Origin: Oxyruncus cristatus
Lineage: Eukaryota > Chordata > Aves > Passeriformes > Cotingidae
Reading direction: 5' to 3'
Length of the DNA: 64,000 bases
Assembly (NCBI GenBank): GCA_013399855.1
Contig: VXAY01003218.1
Span: forward strand, 124,001-188,000
In this document: positions 23,348 through 37,082 of the stretch, piece by piece
How the letters are laid out: every line of letters begins with the position of its first letter
Numbering within the stretch: the first letter of the stretch is position 1
Made by a program: the position numbers and the translations under genes
Notes under the pieces: model-generated
The model's input: only the letters and a program-made list of their open reading frames with translations
Told to the model about the DNA's origin: nothing
The model's database searches: none

Positions 23348-26160
23348 GCTGCAGCAGTCACAGAGGTAAGGCAGAAATAGCTCAGCCCTTAACAGGGTTG
23401 AGCCATCAATCAGCAACAGAAGAGATGACATTTTTCTGTAAAAAATCACAGCAAAACTAGATCAGACACAAAACTATCAATTCTGCATAAACTCTCTTGT
23501 TCTGAAAAACAAACAATACCCATGACCTTTACTATGTTTGTGCTTTGTTTGCCTTCTCCCTCTCCTATTCTGGACACGCTCCCTCTCCTCTGCTACTGAT
23601 ACATAATTTATTCCCCTTACTCTGCCATCTCCTCTCTCTCAGAGCAGTTGTCAAAAGAAAAACACTCTTTGTGCTGCTGGGCAAGAGATCAACTTCGGAA
23701 AGGACCAGGCTGAATTTTTTGCCACTGGCACGGAGCACCATGAATCCAGAGTTCCTCTAACCACCCCTACCCTGGGAGCTCCCTGATCCCACAGGAGGTG
23801 AGCTGCTCTGTACAACACCCCATGGGGTTGGGGTCCTTTTTTCCCCACGCGATTTATAGCTGGCAGGAAGGGCCACGAACATCTGACTGTAGAAATCACA
23901 GCATTTCTGTTTCTGTTTAATTATGTTTGGGGCTTTGTTTGGGTCACACGAGTTTCAGCAGGTATCCAGCATTCTTTGGTGAGAGGTTGAAGGGAACTGT
24001 TTAAGCACCAGCTCTTGCCTGAGGTTTGATCTGGTTTTTAAGGGCTCTTCCTTAGGAAGGCTGGCTCTCCGATGACATGCAGATACATCAGCCCAAGCAA
24101 AACCCATGGGATCCAGGTTACTCATCAACATTTCACCTTCTTCTCTGAGATGTGTTACAGGCACCACCTCATCATCAGACAAGTAAAAAAGGTAACCCAC
24201 AGATTTATCCCTGGAGCAAGGAATTTTGCCCAGGTTCCTTCTGGTTTGCTGGTTTTCAGATCAGTTTTCTGATCATGTCTCCTCTGTTAGAGACACAACT
24301 GCGTTTGTCAAGACTGGGGAAACTGTTCTTGTAATTATTCTGCAATTTGAAATTCAAATATTTCTGACTCTACCATCGACTCCTGGGGTAATTTCCAGAA
24401 GCAAGTGGAGAGGTTAAGGCCTGTTTCGAACAAACAATACTTAACTGCCCCAGTATCAGCTGGTTGTGGAAAAATCATGGGAAGCTGTTTAGGAAACATG
24501 GAAAAAGGGATGTATTTGAATCCTCAACTCCTATTTATCTACCTCAATTGATGGTGCTACAAAACTTACTTTACTTTTAAACAAGTGCCTAGAAATCTTC
24601 ACTACAAGAAGTATAAAAATTAAAAATACGGTTACTCATTAAAAAACCCAAACCTTTAAAAAACATAACTTAGGTCCTTAGAGTATCAGTTTCCTGCAGC
24701 CTCACTGACCAAGGAGATGTCTTTCTTTCAACACATTTTTACAAATTCTAAATTTAAACCTACTTCTGGCCATCAGAAGATGACACGATTGATATAACTG
24801 CTCCAGTTAAGAGTTTAAAGGAAGGTCTGCTTTCCAGAGTTGCTTGACTTCTCCTTTAAAAGCCGAGTGACTCCAGGTCTAAGAAAGAATTCCAACAAAA
24901 TTTGTAGCTACGTAGGGCCTCCCTGACCTTTGGCATCTGTATTGCTGCTGGCAAAACGTTAATAGAGAGGGAAAATGCTGCAACAGCAAGGAATCAACGG
25001 ATTTTAACAAGGAGGAAGTGCCTTGCAGCACTGCTCAGATAAAGATTTGCCAGTACATTGATTTTAGAAAGCTTCTCAGGTTTGTAGTTGTTGAAATGCA
25101 CAGACTGTTTCTTCAAAAAGGAAACGTCTGTCCCTCATTTCCTTAAACAATGAAGTTCTTCCAATACTCCAGGCGGAAACACTTCAGGAAGACCCGGGGG
25201 CAGCTGCAGTGCTAACACACCAACTCAGTTATCTGCCAGACCCACTCTCTGACAACAGCTCCATAATTCAGCAGTCATTTGATATCCTGGACACTTAATT
25301 TTAACACTTGCTCTGACAACACCACCTTCACATTTTCTTTACTATGAAGGCACCCTGTTATGTGGAAGTATGTCCTTTTTTGAACCACTCATCTTGCAGG
25401 ACTATTAAGATCAACAATTCCATTATAAATTAATCTTCTCTTTCTAAGAAATCCAAAATCTCGTGGGTTTGCTGATTTGAGAGCCTCTTGCATCACTGAG
25501 CATTGATACCAGACCAACAGACCAAAGACTCTGGCTCTTTGGGAGCATAAAACATCAAAATCACTTGTCAAGAAATCTAGGAGTCTTTAGTCAGCCTGAG
25601 GAAACAGTGCATGGCACAAGCTGAAGGCCAGCCAGGCAGTAGGGAAAAGGAGAGGAATACAAGCATGTGGTTTTCATGTCTGCCTGTGTCAGAACGTGAA
25701 AGTAGTTATGGAGATACCATAACACGGTACTGCAAGGAAAAGCTAGATAAGGCCACTGTATCAGTGCCCTTAATGCTTTATTCTCTTTTATTCCTGGTTT
25801 TTACACAAATTTATTTTAAGAAGTCCTGTTCACCTGCTGAATCCTGCAGAGACAGCTGCTGAACCTGCAGCCACCCAGGTCTGTGCTGAGCAGCCACCAC
25901 TGCAGGGGACGTGTACTGGGAAAGCAGCTCTGGAGCTGGCTGCAAATGAATCAGGGGCATAAGCAACTTGGAGATGCTGACACAAGGAGACTACAGATCT
26001 CCCTTAACCCTTTCCTCAAGCCTTCTCCCAGCTGCAAGGAGAGGGAATGCAGCACACAGGACACCTAAAAGCAGGTTTAGGCAGATGCTGCCGAGGCTCA
26101 CAATAAGCTTATTGCTACAAGTCTTTAATACAATTTTAGATGAACTAAGGAACAACAGTA
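23348..26160 (-). other. RABGAP1L: Large RABGAP1L intron segment
   Basis: Unique-looking, mixed composition, without recognised genes, RNAs or transposons. Confidence 0.7.
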
Positions 26161-26580
26161 ATGGAAGAATCACAAATGTTTGAGGTGGGAAAGGACCTCT
26201 GGAGGTCTCCTGCTCCAACCTGCCTGCTCAAGCACAGCGGGTTGCCCAGGACCATGTGCAAGTAGGTTTTGAACATCTCTAACAGCGAAAACTCCACAAC
26301 TTCCCTGGGCAGCCTGTCCCTGCTCACCCTCACAGTGCAGGAGTTTCTCTGCACGTTCCAGTGGAGCCTCCTGTGTGCCCGCTGCCTCCGCTCCTCTCAC
26401 TGAGCTCTGCTGGGCAGAGCCTGGCTCTGCCTTCCTTACAACCTCTCTCCAGCTCTTTACACTTACTGATACCATCCCCCTGAGCCTTTTCTGCTCCAGG
26501 CCAAGCAAGCCCAGCTTTCCTTGTGGGAGAGATGCTTCAGCACCTTCACCTTCTCACTGGCCCTTGCCTTGAGTCTCTAA
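26161..26580 (-). mobile_element. CR1 LINE fragment, older subfamily
   Basis: Reverse-oriented copy of about 420 bp. The blocks TGAGGTGGGAAAGGACCTCT, GGTTGCCCAGGACCATGTGC, CCCTGGGCAGCCTGTCCCTG and CCTGAGCCTTTTCTGCTCCA identify an older CR1 type, diverged from the GATGGGGCAGCC type. Confidence 0.88.
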
Positions 26581-29500
26581 GGGTGCTACAAACCGCTGTG
26601 CCAACCAGCTCGTTCTGTGTCTCTAATTCTCAAACAAAACCAGCACGCTCAGGACACAGAAATCCCTGAATTCAGCTTCCCAGGGTCCCCAAAGTCCCAC
26701 AGAGAGACAAAGGAAGGGCTGTGCTGCAGAGCTCTGCACGTAACTGGGACCTGTGGGGCTGTGTGTGAATCACCACAACAACCTCCACTTTTGCCTTTGT
26801 GTATTGATCTGGTTTATTCCTATTGCTGGAAAGCCGAAATTCGCTTTCGATCCGGTGCCTCCTCAGGTTGAGATCAATACAGCCCTGACAGGGGACAGCA
26901 TTTATCTGGTCACACAGGGGTCAGAACCACAACAACCAGACACTGCAAGGACAGCACAGCACACAAAAATAGCCCTCATTTAGTTTCAAGAGTTACCAGT
27001 CTCCTGTACACTGCTTTTTAGTGCATCTGAGCATTTCTCAAGCACCTGGTACGGAAAAAGCAGGCATGGTATGGAAATTTCTCAGGCATCGTATGGAAAA
27101 AGCAGGGATATTGCAGCTGTGCTCTCTTTGTCAGAAACCAAGGCAGCCTATGTCCACCCCTTATTTAATGATTAAGTTTAGCTATTCCAATTGTTGTGAC
27201 TGTAATGGGGAGGTTATCTGGGTTTACAGATAATCCTGTTACTTCTCAAAGATCTCTCCCCGAACGCCTTCATTTTCAGAATAGCACATGAGCAGAATTG
27301 CTGTCGATGTCTGTGCAAACACTCTCCATGACAAAACAGAAGGGAATCTGTTTAAATATGCTAATTCTAAGTGAACCAACACTGCCTTCTCAGCACCTCT
27401 GACATTTCTGCCAATGAGCAATACAAAGGGGAAACTGGATGATTTCTCATCCCATAAGGAACAAGGAATAACCATGAGACATATAACACCAGCTACTTTC
27501 ATCATCATAAGATGCAATTAGCTCATTTCAGCGTGAACCCTCAGGCATGGAAGAATAAAGCAAGCTATAATGATAAAATGAAAACAAACCACAAAGAGAC
27601 TCTAATCCCTTCATATAAAGGATATTTCTGAAAAAATACGATGAGACAACGCTTGTTTTTAATGCTACAGAAGCACCTTCCATGCATTTGCAGTCCTAAG
27701 ATGGTTCAGTTATGTAACTCACAATGTTCAAGTCTACATCAAAGCCAGCAACCATGGACCTTTTAAGTAAAGCTAAATTTACTCGACTTATTAGATTTAC
27801 CACCCAAGAAAAGCCCCAGAGCTGGAGTGAAGTGTATTTTCTTACAGTACTTTTCAAGGGTCACCACCAGTTAACCACAATTTTATGATCTGCATAGTTT
27901 GTTTAGCATGTTTCTAGATCATGACGTCGAACAGAAAGAAAATCCCTTCCCCATCTGTTAAATGAGGTTATATTAACAGTTAATTCTCACACACCAGGTT
28001 CTACTGCACAATCTGCCAAAAACCACCTAAAAAAAAAAAAAACAACCAAGAAAAAAACCAACCACAAATCCAGAGAATTAAACTGACTTAGCAACTTCCA
28101 TGCCACCTTTCCAGCTCCAGGAACATCCAAAAAGATATTGGCAGAATGCAGAAGTAGTAACAAGTGGGGCATCCTGTAATGAGGAATGACAGGGAATTGG
28201 AAAGGCACAACGGGGACTCCTCCAGAGCTCAGCAGGGCTGGCTGGGAAGGAACTTGGGACTCCTGAGCCCTTCTCCAAACTGCCAACAGAACTGACTCCT
28301 CACAGCTCGGGAGAGATCAAGGGAAGCTGCTATTTGCAAATGTTTTACCATATAATGAGGGGTAACACCGAGCCAGGGTCACAGCGAGGGGTGACCTTGG
28401 GTCAGTTTTTCCTCCTCCTCTTTCTGCCCTTTTGGCTTTCCAGAAAAAACACTTCTCCTGACGTTTTGTTACTGTATGCTGTGGTTATTTGCCTGAGGTG
28501 AAGGAGAGGCTCCAACCTGTGGTTAAACCACCCAAGTCCTTCACAAACATGATTATGGTCAGCATCTCAAAATGGGGACAAAGTTCTATTGGCCTCCCCC
28601 TGTGCAGAAGAGTCAGTGGGCAACGAGCAGCAAGCAGGGACTGAAACACAGACAGAGAAGAATCTAAGCCAGGAGAGAGGGAAACAGAATTAAACAGAAG
28701 GGACAGAAATGAAGACAAGCAGAGGTGGTGAAATGCAGAGGACCAAGAAGAAATAAAACAAGATAAAGGATGGGAGATGTGAGAAGTACCAGACAGATTA
28801 TATTTAGTTCTCATCAACTCACAAAGGGAAGCTATAAATTAAATAGGTTATCTTTATTTAAACCTATGAAAATCAGTTTGAAGGAAAATCTGAATTACCT
28901 TTATACTATGCAAACTACAAACTTAATAAAATCTAGTCACAGCTATTAGAGATGTAAAAAGGGCTTTTTCCTTCTTGAATATTACAAACATATACTAGAC
29001 TATTAAAGCAATCCTCCTGGTTCAAGAATTCTTTAATTCCTACAATATCCAGCTGATGAAGATTAAAATTTAAACTTCTTAGAGTTGCTTATCTGCTTTG
29101 GACTTATTTAAGTACAAGGTAGATACTGGCTCTTTTAGACACTACTGCTCACTTCTTGTACTTAGTTACTGCAGCCAGAAAGCACGACTGGAAAAGCTGG
29201 GAGTGCACTGCAGTGCTCTCTGATCTGCACACTTACAGGTATTCCTGAAAAGAACGCAGATACCCGACACTTGGTCGTGTTTCCATCACTCTTCCCAACA
29301 GGAATTGCTGTATCTTGCATTCCACTTCCCCAGCCTGTTTCTTAACTGACCCTCTCAGATCTCACCTGGTCATAAACGTGCAATTCCTTATCTATGTGAC
29401 CTTCCCTCCCTCACACTTCGCTCACAGGCTTTAACAGCCTTTTTGCCATTTTTCTCACCACAGACAACTGTAAATTAAGGGAAATATTAATTGAAAAGAG

Positions 29501-32500
29501 CCACTTAAAAATGCGCTATCAGAGAACACTGAAAGCAAAGATAGCTTCTTATTACCTCTGACTCCACTATTCTGTAACATCCCACGTTCATCTGTACCTC
29601 CCTTTCCATGCATTCATATGTGACATCCATATCTCCATGTGAGCAATACTTATGAGCTGCCTGCAGTTGACATCTTTCCTGTTCTCAGAGGCTGTTCTTT
29701 CTGGAATACCGAGAGGCCTTCAGGTACCTATGCACTGACAGCCCATATTACTCTGGGTCACTTGGCTTAACAAATTGAGATCCACCCACAGGTTAGAACG
29801 TTCAGTAGGGAAAATTCAATCTGGAGCATAAATGCAATTTGCGTTAATTTTTTTTTTCTCTCTAAACTGGTATTTAGTACTGTTTTAAAACTAGATACTG
29901 TATAGGTTTGTAAGAACGTGCCTATCATCACATTCCAGGAGCACACAGCACGGTCAGAGGATTAAGTAAATCCCAAAGAATATCAGATGATACTCAACTA
30001 CATTCTTTTCCCAAAGGAAAAGTAAGGACTAAACAGTTAAGACAAAACTAGTTCACAGAAGTTCTTATCGATGACATGTGCAAACAAGTCAATGCCAAAA
30101 AAAGAAGCACCAACAAGCAGGAGAGCTGATACCCTTCCCTTAAAACACGATGTGCATCTAAATGGAGACACAAATGTAGCAAATCTGTGAAATTCATGTC
30201 AGGCCAGGAAAAACCTGCTGAGCAGCTCAGTTCAGCGGGGGGGGGAGAAACCCCTCCTCACTCCAGGGGACTCATATTCAACAGGGGCTTACTGAAGGCT
30301 GCACGTGCTGCTGGCAGTCGCTGAAACTTTAGCTCGTGCGTAAGAAACAGTGGGGGAAAAAATGAAAAACCTACCAAACAAAGAAAAAACCCAAATGCAA
30401 TAAGTCACCCCAAGGACCGTAGCACGGCCATCCCACTACGCTGATGTAAGAAAGCCTGATCTGTGGAGCAGAAGGGTGATAAAGCTGCACAGCCCGTTGG
30501 GACTGGCACCTCACTTACACAGGTATGCAGCGCTTTTGATGGTAAAAAGAGCACTGGAACAATGCCCTTAACTTTTGGTCAGCCCCGAAGTATTACGCTG
30601 GGCAAAAGGATTGCTGCAGGTGCCTTCCAACAGAACTACGTTATTCCATTTTATTCCAAAACCTCCGAGATCCAGCCCTCGGCTCTCCACTCACCCCTCT
30701 GATCCCGCAATTCCCGTCTGACGCCTTTAGGAGAGCTCAGAGGCTTCCAAATCTCAGCCAGCTTTGAGGGCACACAGCCCATAGGAACTCAGAGCACAGC
30801 CAGAGGGACGTTTCTAGCAGCTGAGTGGAACACAAACAGAGCCCTGCTTAGGAAAAAGTCAATAAAATTCCCACATTGCTTTTGGGATATGCCAACAGCA
30901 CCACGGTGAACATCCTTAGTGTGCATTTTGCCACTGCAAAGCTCCCCTAACAGCTTTACAGCCATGACCCAAAAGGCAGGTGTGACTGGTCTAGCAATCC
31001 ATCTAAATGACTTTGCTCCTACAAAAACCAGGCTCATTATCTTAACAGCCAGAACAAACGCTGATCAGGGCATTAGCAATATTGAGTCCCCCCAGCACTT
31101 TCACCTTCTCAAGACAAAGAAAGAAAACTAAATTTACTGTTCCAGAAAGTAGGTTACAGCCTCTCATGGAGAGATTAAACAGAGGGAAAAGATTAACGTC
31201 CCATTACATAAGTGTCTATCAAGATAGAATATGAAAGATGGAAAACATCAAAAATAGATAAAACCAGATCCGAGCCTAAACAGACTATGGTACAAAGTTT
31301 TCCATGAAGTCCCTGCAGCTTTCCCTGCAAAGAATCAGCGGGTGTAAACACAGACTGCTGTTTATAGGCAAACCAAAAAATATGTGTCCAGGAAAACACC
31401 TGGAGTCTCTCACTCTTTAATTCTGCTCTGCTACATGACAGCTGCCACTTCCCCAAGTTCTCTTTTAATCAGGAAATATTTTATCTCCAAAGTATTTTAC
31501 TTGACGCGCAACTTCTTGCAAAGCTTTCAGAAAACCAGGGTGTTCTATTCATAACGAAAATTAAAATAAACAAATTACAAAACGTATCTCAGAGCAAGGT
31601 AGGGAGCTGTTCATTTAGCGGATAATTCTGGTTTTATAATTGAAAAGGCTTTTATCTAACTTTTTCTTAACACCATTAAATCTCCCTGCACATTGTTGGT
31701 CCTAAAACCCAATGCAGTGTGACAGTGGCTCAATCAGCAGTTAACAACATTAAAGTTCACAGCCCGTTATTTTTAGTTCAGCCTTGCTTTGTAGCACAGG
31801 AAAAAAAGAGAAAAATAGAGAAGTTCAGTCTCAAGACAGATTTTTTAAATTATCTCCACAGTTTTTCCAAGCAAATGGTAGAAAAGTGACCTAAAAGCTC
31901 TTCCCAATCCAAGCAGCAGTGTCAGCTACATATCAAAAAAAGGGGAAATTAAGTGATATGAACGTGGGGAGAAAGAGAAGAGGAGACACCCCTGGTTCCT
32001 GAGCTCACCTCAAGGATGTCACAGAGCAGATGGAGTTTCCACCTTTCCTCTGAACACACAAGAAGTGCAGGTTCACGATGCCAAGCAGACACATTAACAG
32101 CGTACGTCCCAGGTGCCCAAGGATTATCCCTTCCTCCAGGAAGCACGTTTTAGCCTGGGCTATGAAGAGGAAAAAACCAACCCGCAGCACCAGCTGACCC
32201 TACTTCTCAGGCTCATCATATAATTAAACAATCCACATTTTAGACTGTAACTACATTAATGAGAAGATATCCCTCTCTGCAGTGAAGTCAATCATAAGTA
32301 AAAACAGCACATGATCAAAAGAAAGTATTGCCTTTTCAGACTGTTTGTCAAACTAGGCTTTCTTACTTCTAAGCATAGAACTTACTTTAATTCCTCCTGA
32401 TCTTTTGCTTGTATGTCCTTTAACACATAAACCCCAAATACTAATATATAAAACTCTAACTTAAAACAAGCATTTGTTTTTCCATTTGCAAATGACATAA

Positions 32501-33900
32501 TTCCTATCATTCACAGTCATCCTAAGTATGTCACGTACTGTAGCTTCATAGAAAAAAATACACATAATGCATAAAACTTCAAACAAAATAGCTCTTGCTT
32601 TGGATTGTTTTTCCCAGTGCACCATTCCAAGAAAGCAATATAACACACTACAAAAGGGCAATACATTAAATTTGCAGAGGGGTCTTTTATTTGTCTTTGA
32701 AATTATTCATTACGAACAAATGCTCCAAGAGCAGACCTCATCAATAATTGACAGGATGAGAGGAGGAACCTTGCAAGACAGAAATGAACAGCACTGGGAA
32801 ACCTCTGAACAAAAACAAGGAAGAGAAATACGGAATAAACACTCACAAACGGCACCAGCGTGAGTTAAGGTAACCCACACGACACTGGCACTGTGACCAT
32901 CACAGCAGCAAACCAGGTGTTTGGGGCTGGCAGAGGTCTCTGTCTGCACGAAATAAATCGAAACTGATAACTGACACAAAAATCCTGCATTTAAATACAG
33001 ACCAAAGTGCATTATTCTCACTGCAGGTGCAGAGCAAACGCATTTTTCAAAGGTACTTTTCACACCTATTTTCCAGCGGATAACCTAGAAATGGCCAGTG
33101 ACGCTGCAGAGTTGTTTTTCTGAGAGAACAAACGTGTATTTCTGGGTGTTCACACAAAAAAACCCAAACCAACAACCCAAACCCTGAAGTATTTAACTGC
33201 TAATTTGTAGGCCAATAATTCTTCATGCTTCGTTAGGCTCACTACTTATTTTCCAGCTGGCTCCCAGAAAGAGGAGAAGAGCAGCTCTTACCAGGGGCTG
33301 GCAACAATTCCAGGAGGCTGCTCAGCAGTTCCCACCCATCACTTCAAAGAGAAAGGGAGAAAGCCAAGAAAGGGATTTATCCCAGCTAGTCAAAATAAAA
33401 CTGCATCCAGGAGTTGTCTAAACCCCACATTTTAAGGAGTTTTAACACCAGAGGCACGAGTGAAGTCACTGAAGATACTGCCTGGGTTCTGTTGTTACTT
33501 TTTGTCAGCAAAACTACTGGAATTTTTCAAGGAATCTTTTAATTCATGATGATCCAATTGCCATTATGGGAAAGAGTAGATGGCCCCTCACAAAAACCAA
33601 GGTCAGTAACTTGTAGAACTGTGGTTTTTACTTCAGAACGACTTTTGTAAGACCAAGCGATGACAATTTAACCCTAAGAAGAAATCATAATCCTATTTGA
33701 AATTAAGGGGATTATCATGCTGAGCATTGCTTCAAGTCAAAGGGCCAGCTCCCCTCAGCATGGATTAGCCATTCCCTCCTGGACTCCCGTATCCCGGTAC
33801 TGTGGCACGTGGCAGTCCCGCTGCCCACGGCTCGTGCTGCTCCTCCCCTCGGCTGAGCATCCCACACGCTCCCCCAAGCCAGCACCAGCACTTATCTGAT
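26581..33900 (-). other. RABGAP1L: Large RABGAP1L intron segment
   Basis: Seven kilobases of intron with no recognised gene or transposon. It includes a short direct duplication at 27033-27106, an A-run near 28030 and a G-run near 30237. All open frames here are short and show no known domain. Confidence 0.7.
27033..27106. repeat. Imperfect tandem duplication, 30-32 bp unit
   Basis: Two copies of ATTTCTCA(A/G)GCA..GGAAAAAGCAGG at 27033-27064 and 27077-27106, with 12 bp between them. Confidence 0.8.
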
Positions 33901-36710
33901 CATACGCTGAGCTAATCTAGGCCACAGCTCCCCCAGAGGAAAATATATCATTAATTTCCATCCAGGTCAGCTCCCTGATGTCTCCTCCCGGCTGCTCACT
34001 CGAGCTCTGGGGGCAGTGGGGAAGCAGCGGAGGTGGGAAGGGGCAGCCGGGGCGGGCGAGGGGTCAGGACTGCAGCCACCCCAACCCATCCCAGCGCAGC
34101 TGGAGCTCTCAAGGAACTCGCTCTCCATCAGCTTCACAAAAGGCAGCAGGGCTGTGCCACTCCATATTTCACCCAGGACAAAGTTTACAGACGCTCTGCA
34201 ACTGGAAGGACTGGAAAGAACACTTGGCACAGGAGCTGCTTCCCCAAAACCAGAGCTCAGGCAGAGCCCGGCACGATCCATTAGTAGGTTTGACACCAGC
34301 TGCCAGCTACCTGTGGATCTGCTACAGGCACTTCTATCTCTCAACATATATATATATATATATCTATATATATATCTCCAAAGAATTCCATCTGATGAGG
34401 CAGTGCAGGAATGCTCATCTGTGAACAACAAAGGGTTTGCCTAACTCTTGGTAGCTCATTACTGTCCCTTTGGGATTTAAGGGCCTCCTGCCTTCCCCTC
34501 CCCCCGGTGCTCCCCGTAAGGTTAGGGAGCTCTCTGCTCAAGAAAGTTGTCTGCATCTCTAGCAATCAATAATACTGTTTTATTTTCCCCCCTTGACTAG
34601 TTTTTAATGTCTTTCAGTATTATCCCAGACAACAGCAGCTCTAATGCAGTTCCAAATGCTGCGATAACATACCGTGGTATTTCTTCATTTTTGAATTGCA
34701 TTGAAACCAACGCACTTGAAGCTCTAAAACATAACATTTACATGGTAACCAGTGAGGCACAGCAGATCAAAACTCGGCCCCAAGACTCCCCTGCCAGGTA
34801 ACTGAAGCCAAAAAATAAAAAGCTCAGCTACAAAGAAATGGAATTCAGCCAAGGTAATTTTGTACAAAACCACACCGAGTAAGAGGGCGATGCACCAGGA
34901 GAGAATTGGATTTCCAATCTCTCATCTTTTCTGTGAGAGACGTACGACACTGACAGCACAGATGGCACCGACTCAGTCCTAATCAAAACTAATGAAGTTG
35001 AACTTGATACACAACCCTTTAACGAGCAGAATGTATTTTTGTTTTCCCAGCCATTTGAAAGCTATCACACAGCAATAAAATCATTTAGCCAGCACAATAA
35101 ATGCACAATGCGACATAACAGAGGTAGTGTTTTGTGAACACCTGAGAAAGTCTGTAGCAAACGATGACATACAGAGATATAATTGCACTGTGGGTGACTT
35201 CCCTCTCCCAATATAAAGATCAGTTGGTATCACATAATATTCATTTTTTTAAAGGAAGGAACCTTGCTCAGTTTTGTTATTTTTTGTTATTTTTAAAATA
35301 AAACTTTACAAGGCAACACACTTTAAAAAAAAATCCCCTCATTAGCATTTAAATTCATATATTGCACGTCCAGGGGAAAAATGATGGTAATGACTTAGAT
35401 GACATTTCACTTTGCTGGCAGCTACAGCATTAAAGTCTTCATGCTTGAGGGTCAGAGAGAAATGAGGAAAACATGTGGAATAACTAAACAGAGTTACCCC
35501 ATCTACATCACCATGTCAGTGCTGCATTCAATTCAAACCAAAAAAGCCTGTATTTTATTGGGTTGTCTGTAATTCTTTTCAAAATAGAAATCAAAAATAC
35601 TTCACAACAATATTAACTACTCACAAGGAGGCAGAATTAGCGCATGGCTTACAGTCAAAAAAAAAAAAAATAACCAATAACAAAACCACACGACAGGCTT
35701 TGATTGTCAATAAGACGAAGCAAGAAAATTCACCTCCAGCCCAGATCAGGCACGGTGCATTACGCCTCCATTTCGAGCTATCGACAGCCCTGTGTCTCCA
35801 GCCCCGCGTTATTCCATGGAAACATGGCTGTGCTGCTCGAGGCTCCGAGGGGAGCAGAGCAGGCTCTGGCACAGCAGCACCAGTACCTGGACACCCCTGC
35901 ACAGCCCCGACAACGCAGCAGTGCCTGGAAGGGATGGGAAGGGAAGGGAAGTTTCCTCGGATCATACAGAACTTCGGGTGATCTCTCCTTATCCTTCCTC
36001 CTCACAGGCTCCTTCCTGGCAGCCGGGCACCTGGATCTGCAGGATCGCAGGCATCTGACTGCACGAGTCCCACTGCTTTGGTAGGAAATCATTCTGTACA
36101 TACTGTTTGCTTTTGATACAAATGTCAGCAAACCCCAAATCAACCACCCACACTCAGGGTAAACACTGAAAAAAACCCATGTTTCATCCGATCTGATTTT
36201 AAATAAAAAACAAAAAACCCCCCCAAACTTCACCATGAAAGCAGTAAAATGTAAAATTATAAATTTAATTTTACCCCCCCACACTGAATTCCTGCTGCGC
36301 AAACAAACACGAGTGAGGAGCGCAGCACAAAAGATACCGCTAATGTAACAAAAAACACCCCGTCCGTGTTTTTATTAATTATTTTCATAAACATACATTG
36401 TGCCTTGCAATTAAAATTCCATGTGCCTGAGTTGCCATGGCAGCACAACTTCCCCAGCACAATAAATTCTTCCAGCTCAGCCAGGGCCGGGGCTCCAAAG
36501 CCAGAGGTAGGCTGGATCTGGGAGGTTTTGGGGCGACCGGTGCAGAGAGGGCAGAGATCAGGAGGAGAAAAAAAAAGCTTCCACTGGACAGAAAACCATT
36601 GATACTGGATAGAAAAATCCACAGAAAAACTGATACTAAGCGTGGCTTTGGCGTTTCCAGGGTGGCTTCCGAGGAGCGCAAATTCCGACTTCCTTCGATT
36701 TGTTTTCCTT
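33901..36710 (-). other. RABGAP1L: Large RABGAP1L intron segment
   Basis: Includes a GC-rich patch at about 33960-34120 with open frames on both strands but no recognised protein. A stretch at about 34940-35210 has the unrepetitive, AT-balanced look of possible conserved non-coding sequence, which cannot be tested without an alignment. Confidence 0.6.
34346..34375. repeat. AT dinucleotide microsatellite
   Basis: An (AT)n run with one C interruption. Open frames crossing it read as ILE/TYR repeats and are artefacts. Confidence 0.95.
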
Positions 36711-36747
36711 CCCCCCCCCCCCNNNNNTTCCCTTCCCCCCCCCCCCC
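36711..36747. repeat. C-runs around an assembly gap (potential G-quadruplex on the minus strand)
   Basis: A run of 12 C (36711-36722), five N (36723-36727), then TTCCCTT and 13 C (36735-36747). The gap falls inside a homopolymer, so its true length is unknown. On the minus strand the G-runs could form a quadruplex at the edge of the adjoining CpG island. Confidence 0.9.
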
Positions 36748-36749
36748 AT

Positions 36750-37082
36750 CCGAAATTGCCTTCCCGGTGCCGCAGGAGCCGCAGACAACGGTGCCAGGCT
36801 CCGCGGGCAGCGCTCAGCGCGGGCAGCGCGGCCGCAGCTATAAATAGCGGCGCTCCCATCTGCCGCCATCCCCGCGCCGCCGGCACGGCCGGACCCTCCG
36901 CCGGGCCACACACGGAACGAGGGCAGCGGCGAAGCCGGGCCGCTGCGATTAACCAGCGGCTTTGCCAGGCGGCCGTGCAAGGGAAGGGCGCGAAGGCCGA
37001 GGGAAGCTGTGGGAGCCGTAATTAACCGCGCCGTGCGCAGGCTGAGGGCGCCCCTCCGGCCGCGGCTCCTCACGTGACACCG
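36750..37082. promoter_or_regulatory. CpG island, candidate internal promoter
   Basis: A hand count gives about 47 CpG in 333 bp, against near-absence in the surrounding intron. It includes GGCCGCAGCTATAAATAGCG (a TATA-like core readable on either strand) and a CACGTGAC E-box near 37071. About 110 bp to the right is TGAGTCAGCA (37192-37201), which fits the NF-E2/NRF2 consensus, and a plus-strand GA/GTGAGT donor-like site. On the minus strand an ATG in good context (GGGGATGGCGG) opens a frame that runs into the gap. The direction of transcription is not shown by the sequence: it could be a RABGAP1L short-isoform promoter (minus), a divergent non-coding transcript, or both. Confidence 0.65.

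Noticed and set aside
36257..37073. Minus-strand frames across the CpG island, including an ATG beginning MAADGSAAIYS
   Set aside because: The frames run through G-runs and an N gap, with no clear donor. The ATG context is good but coding status cannot be supported; it is mentioned only in the CpG-island entry.
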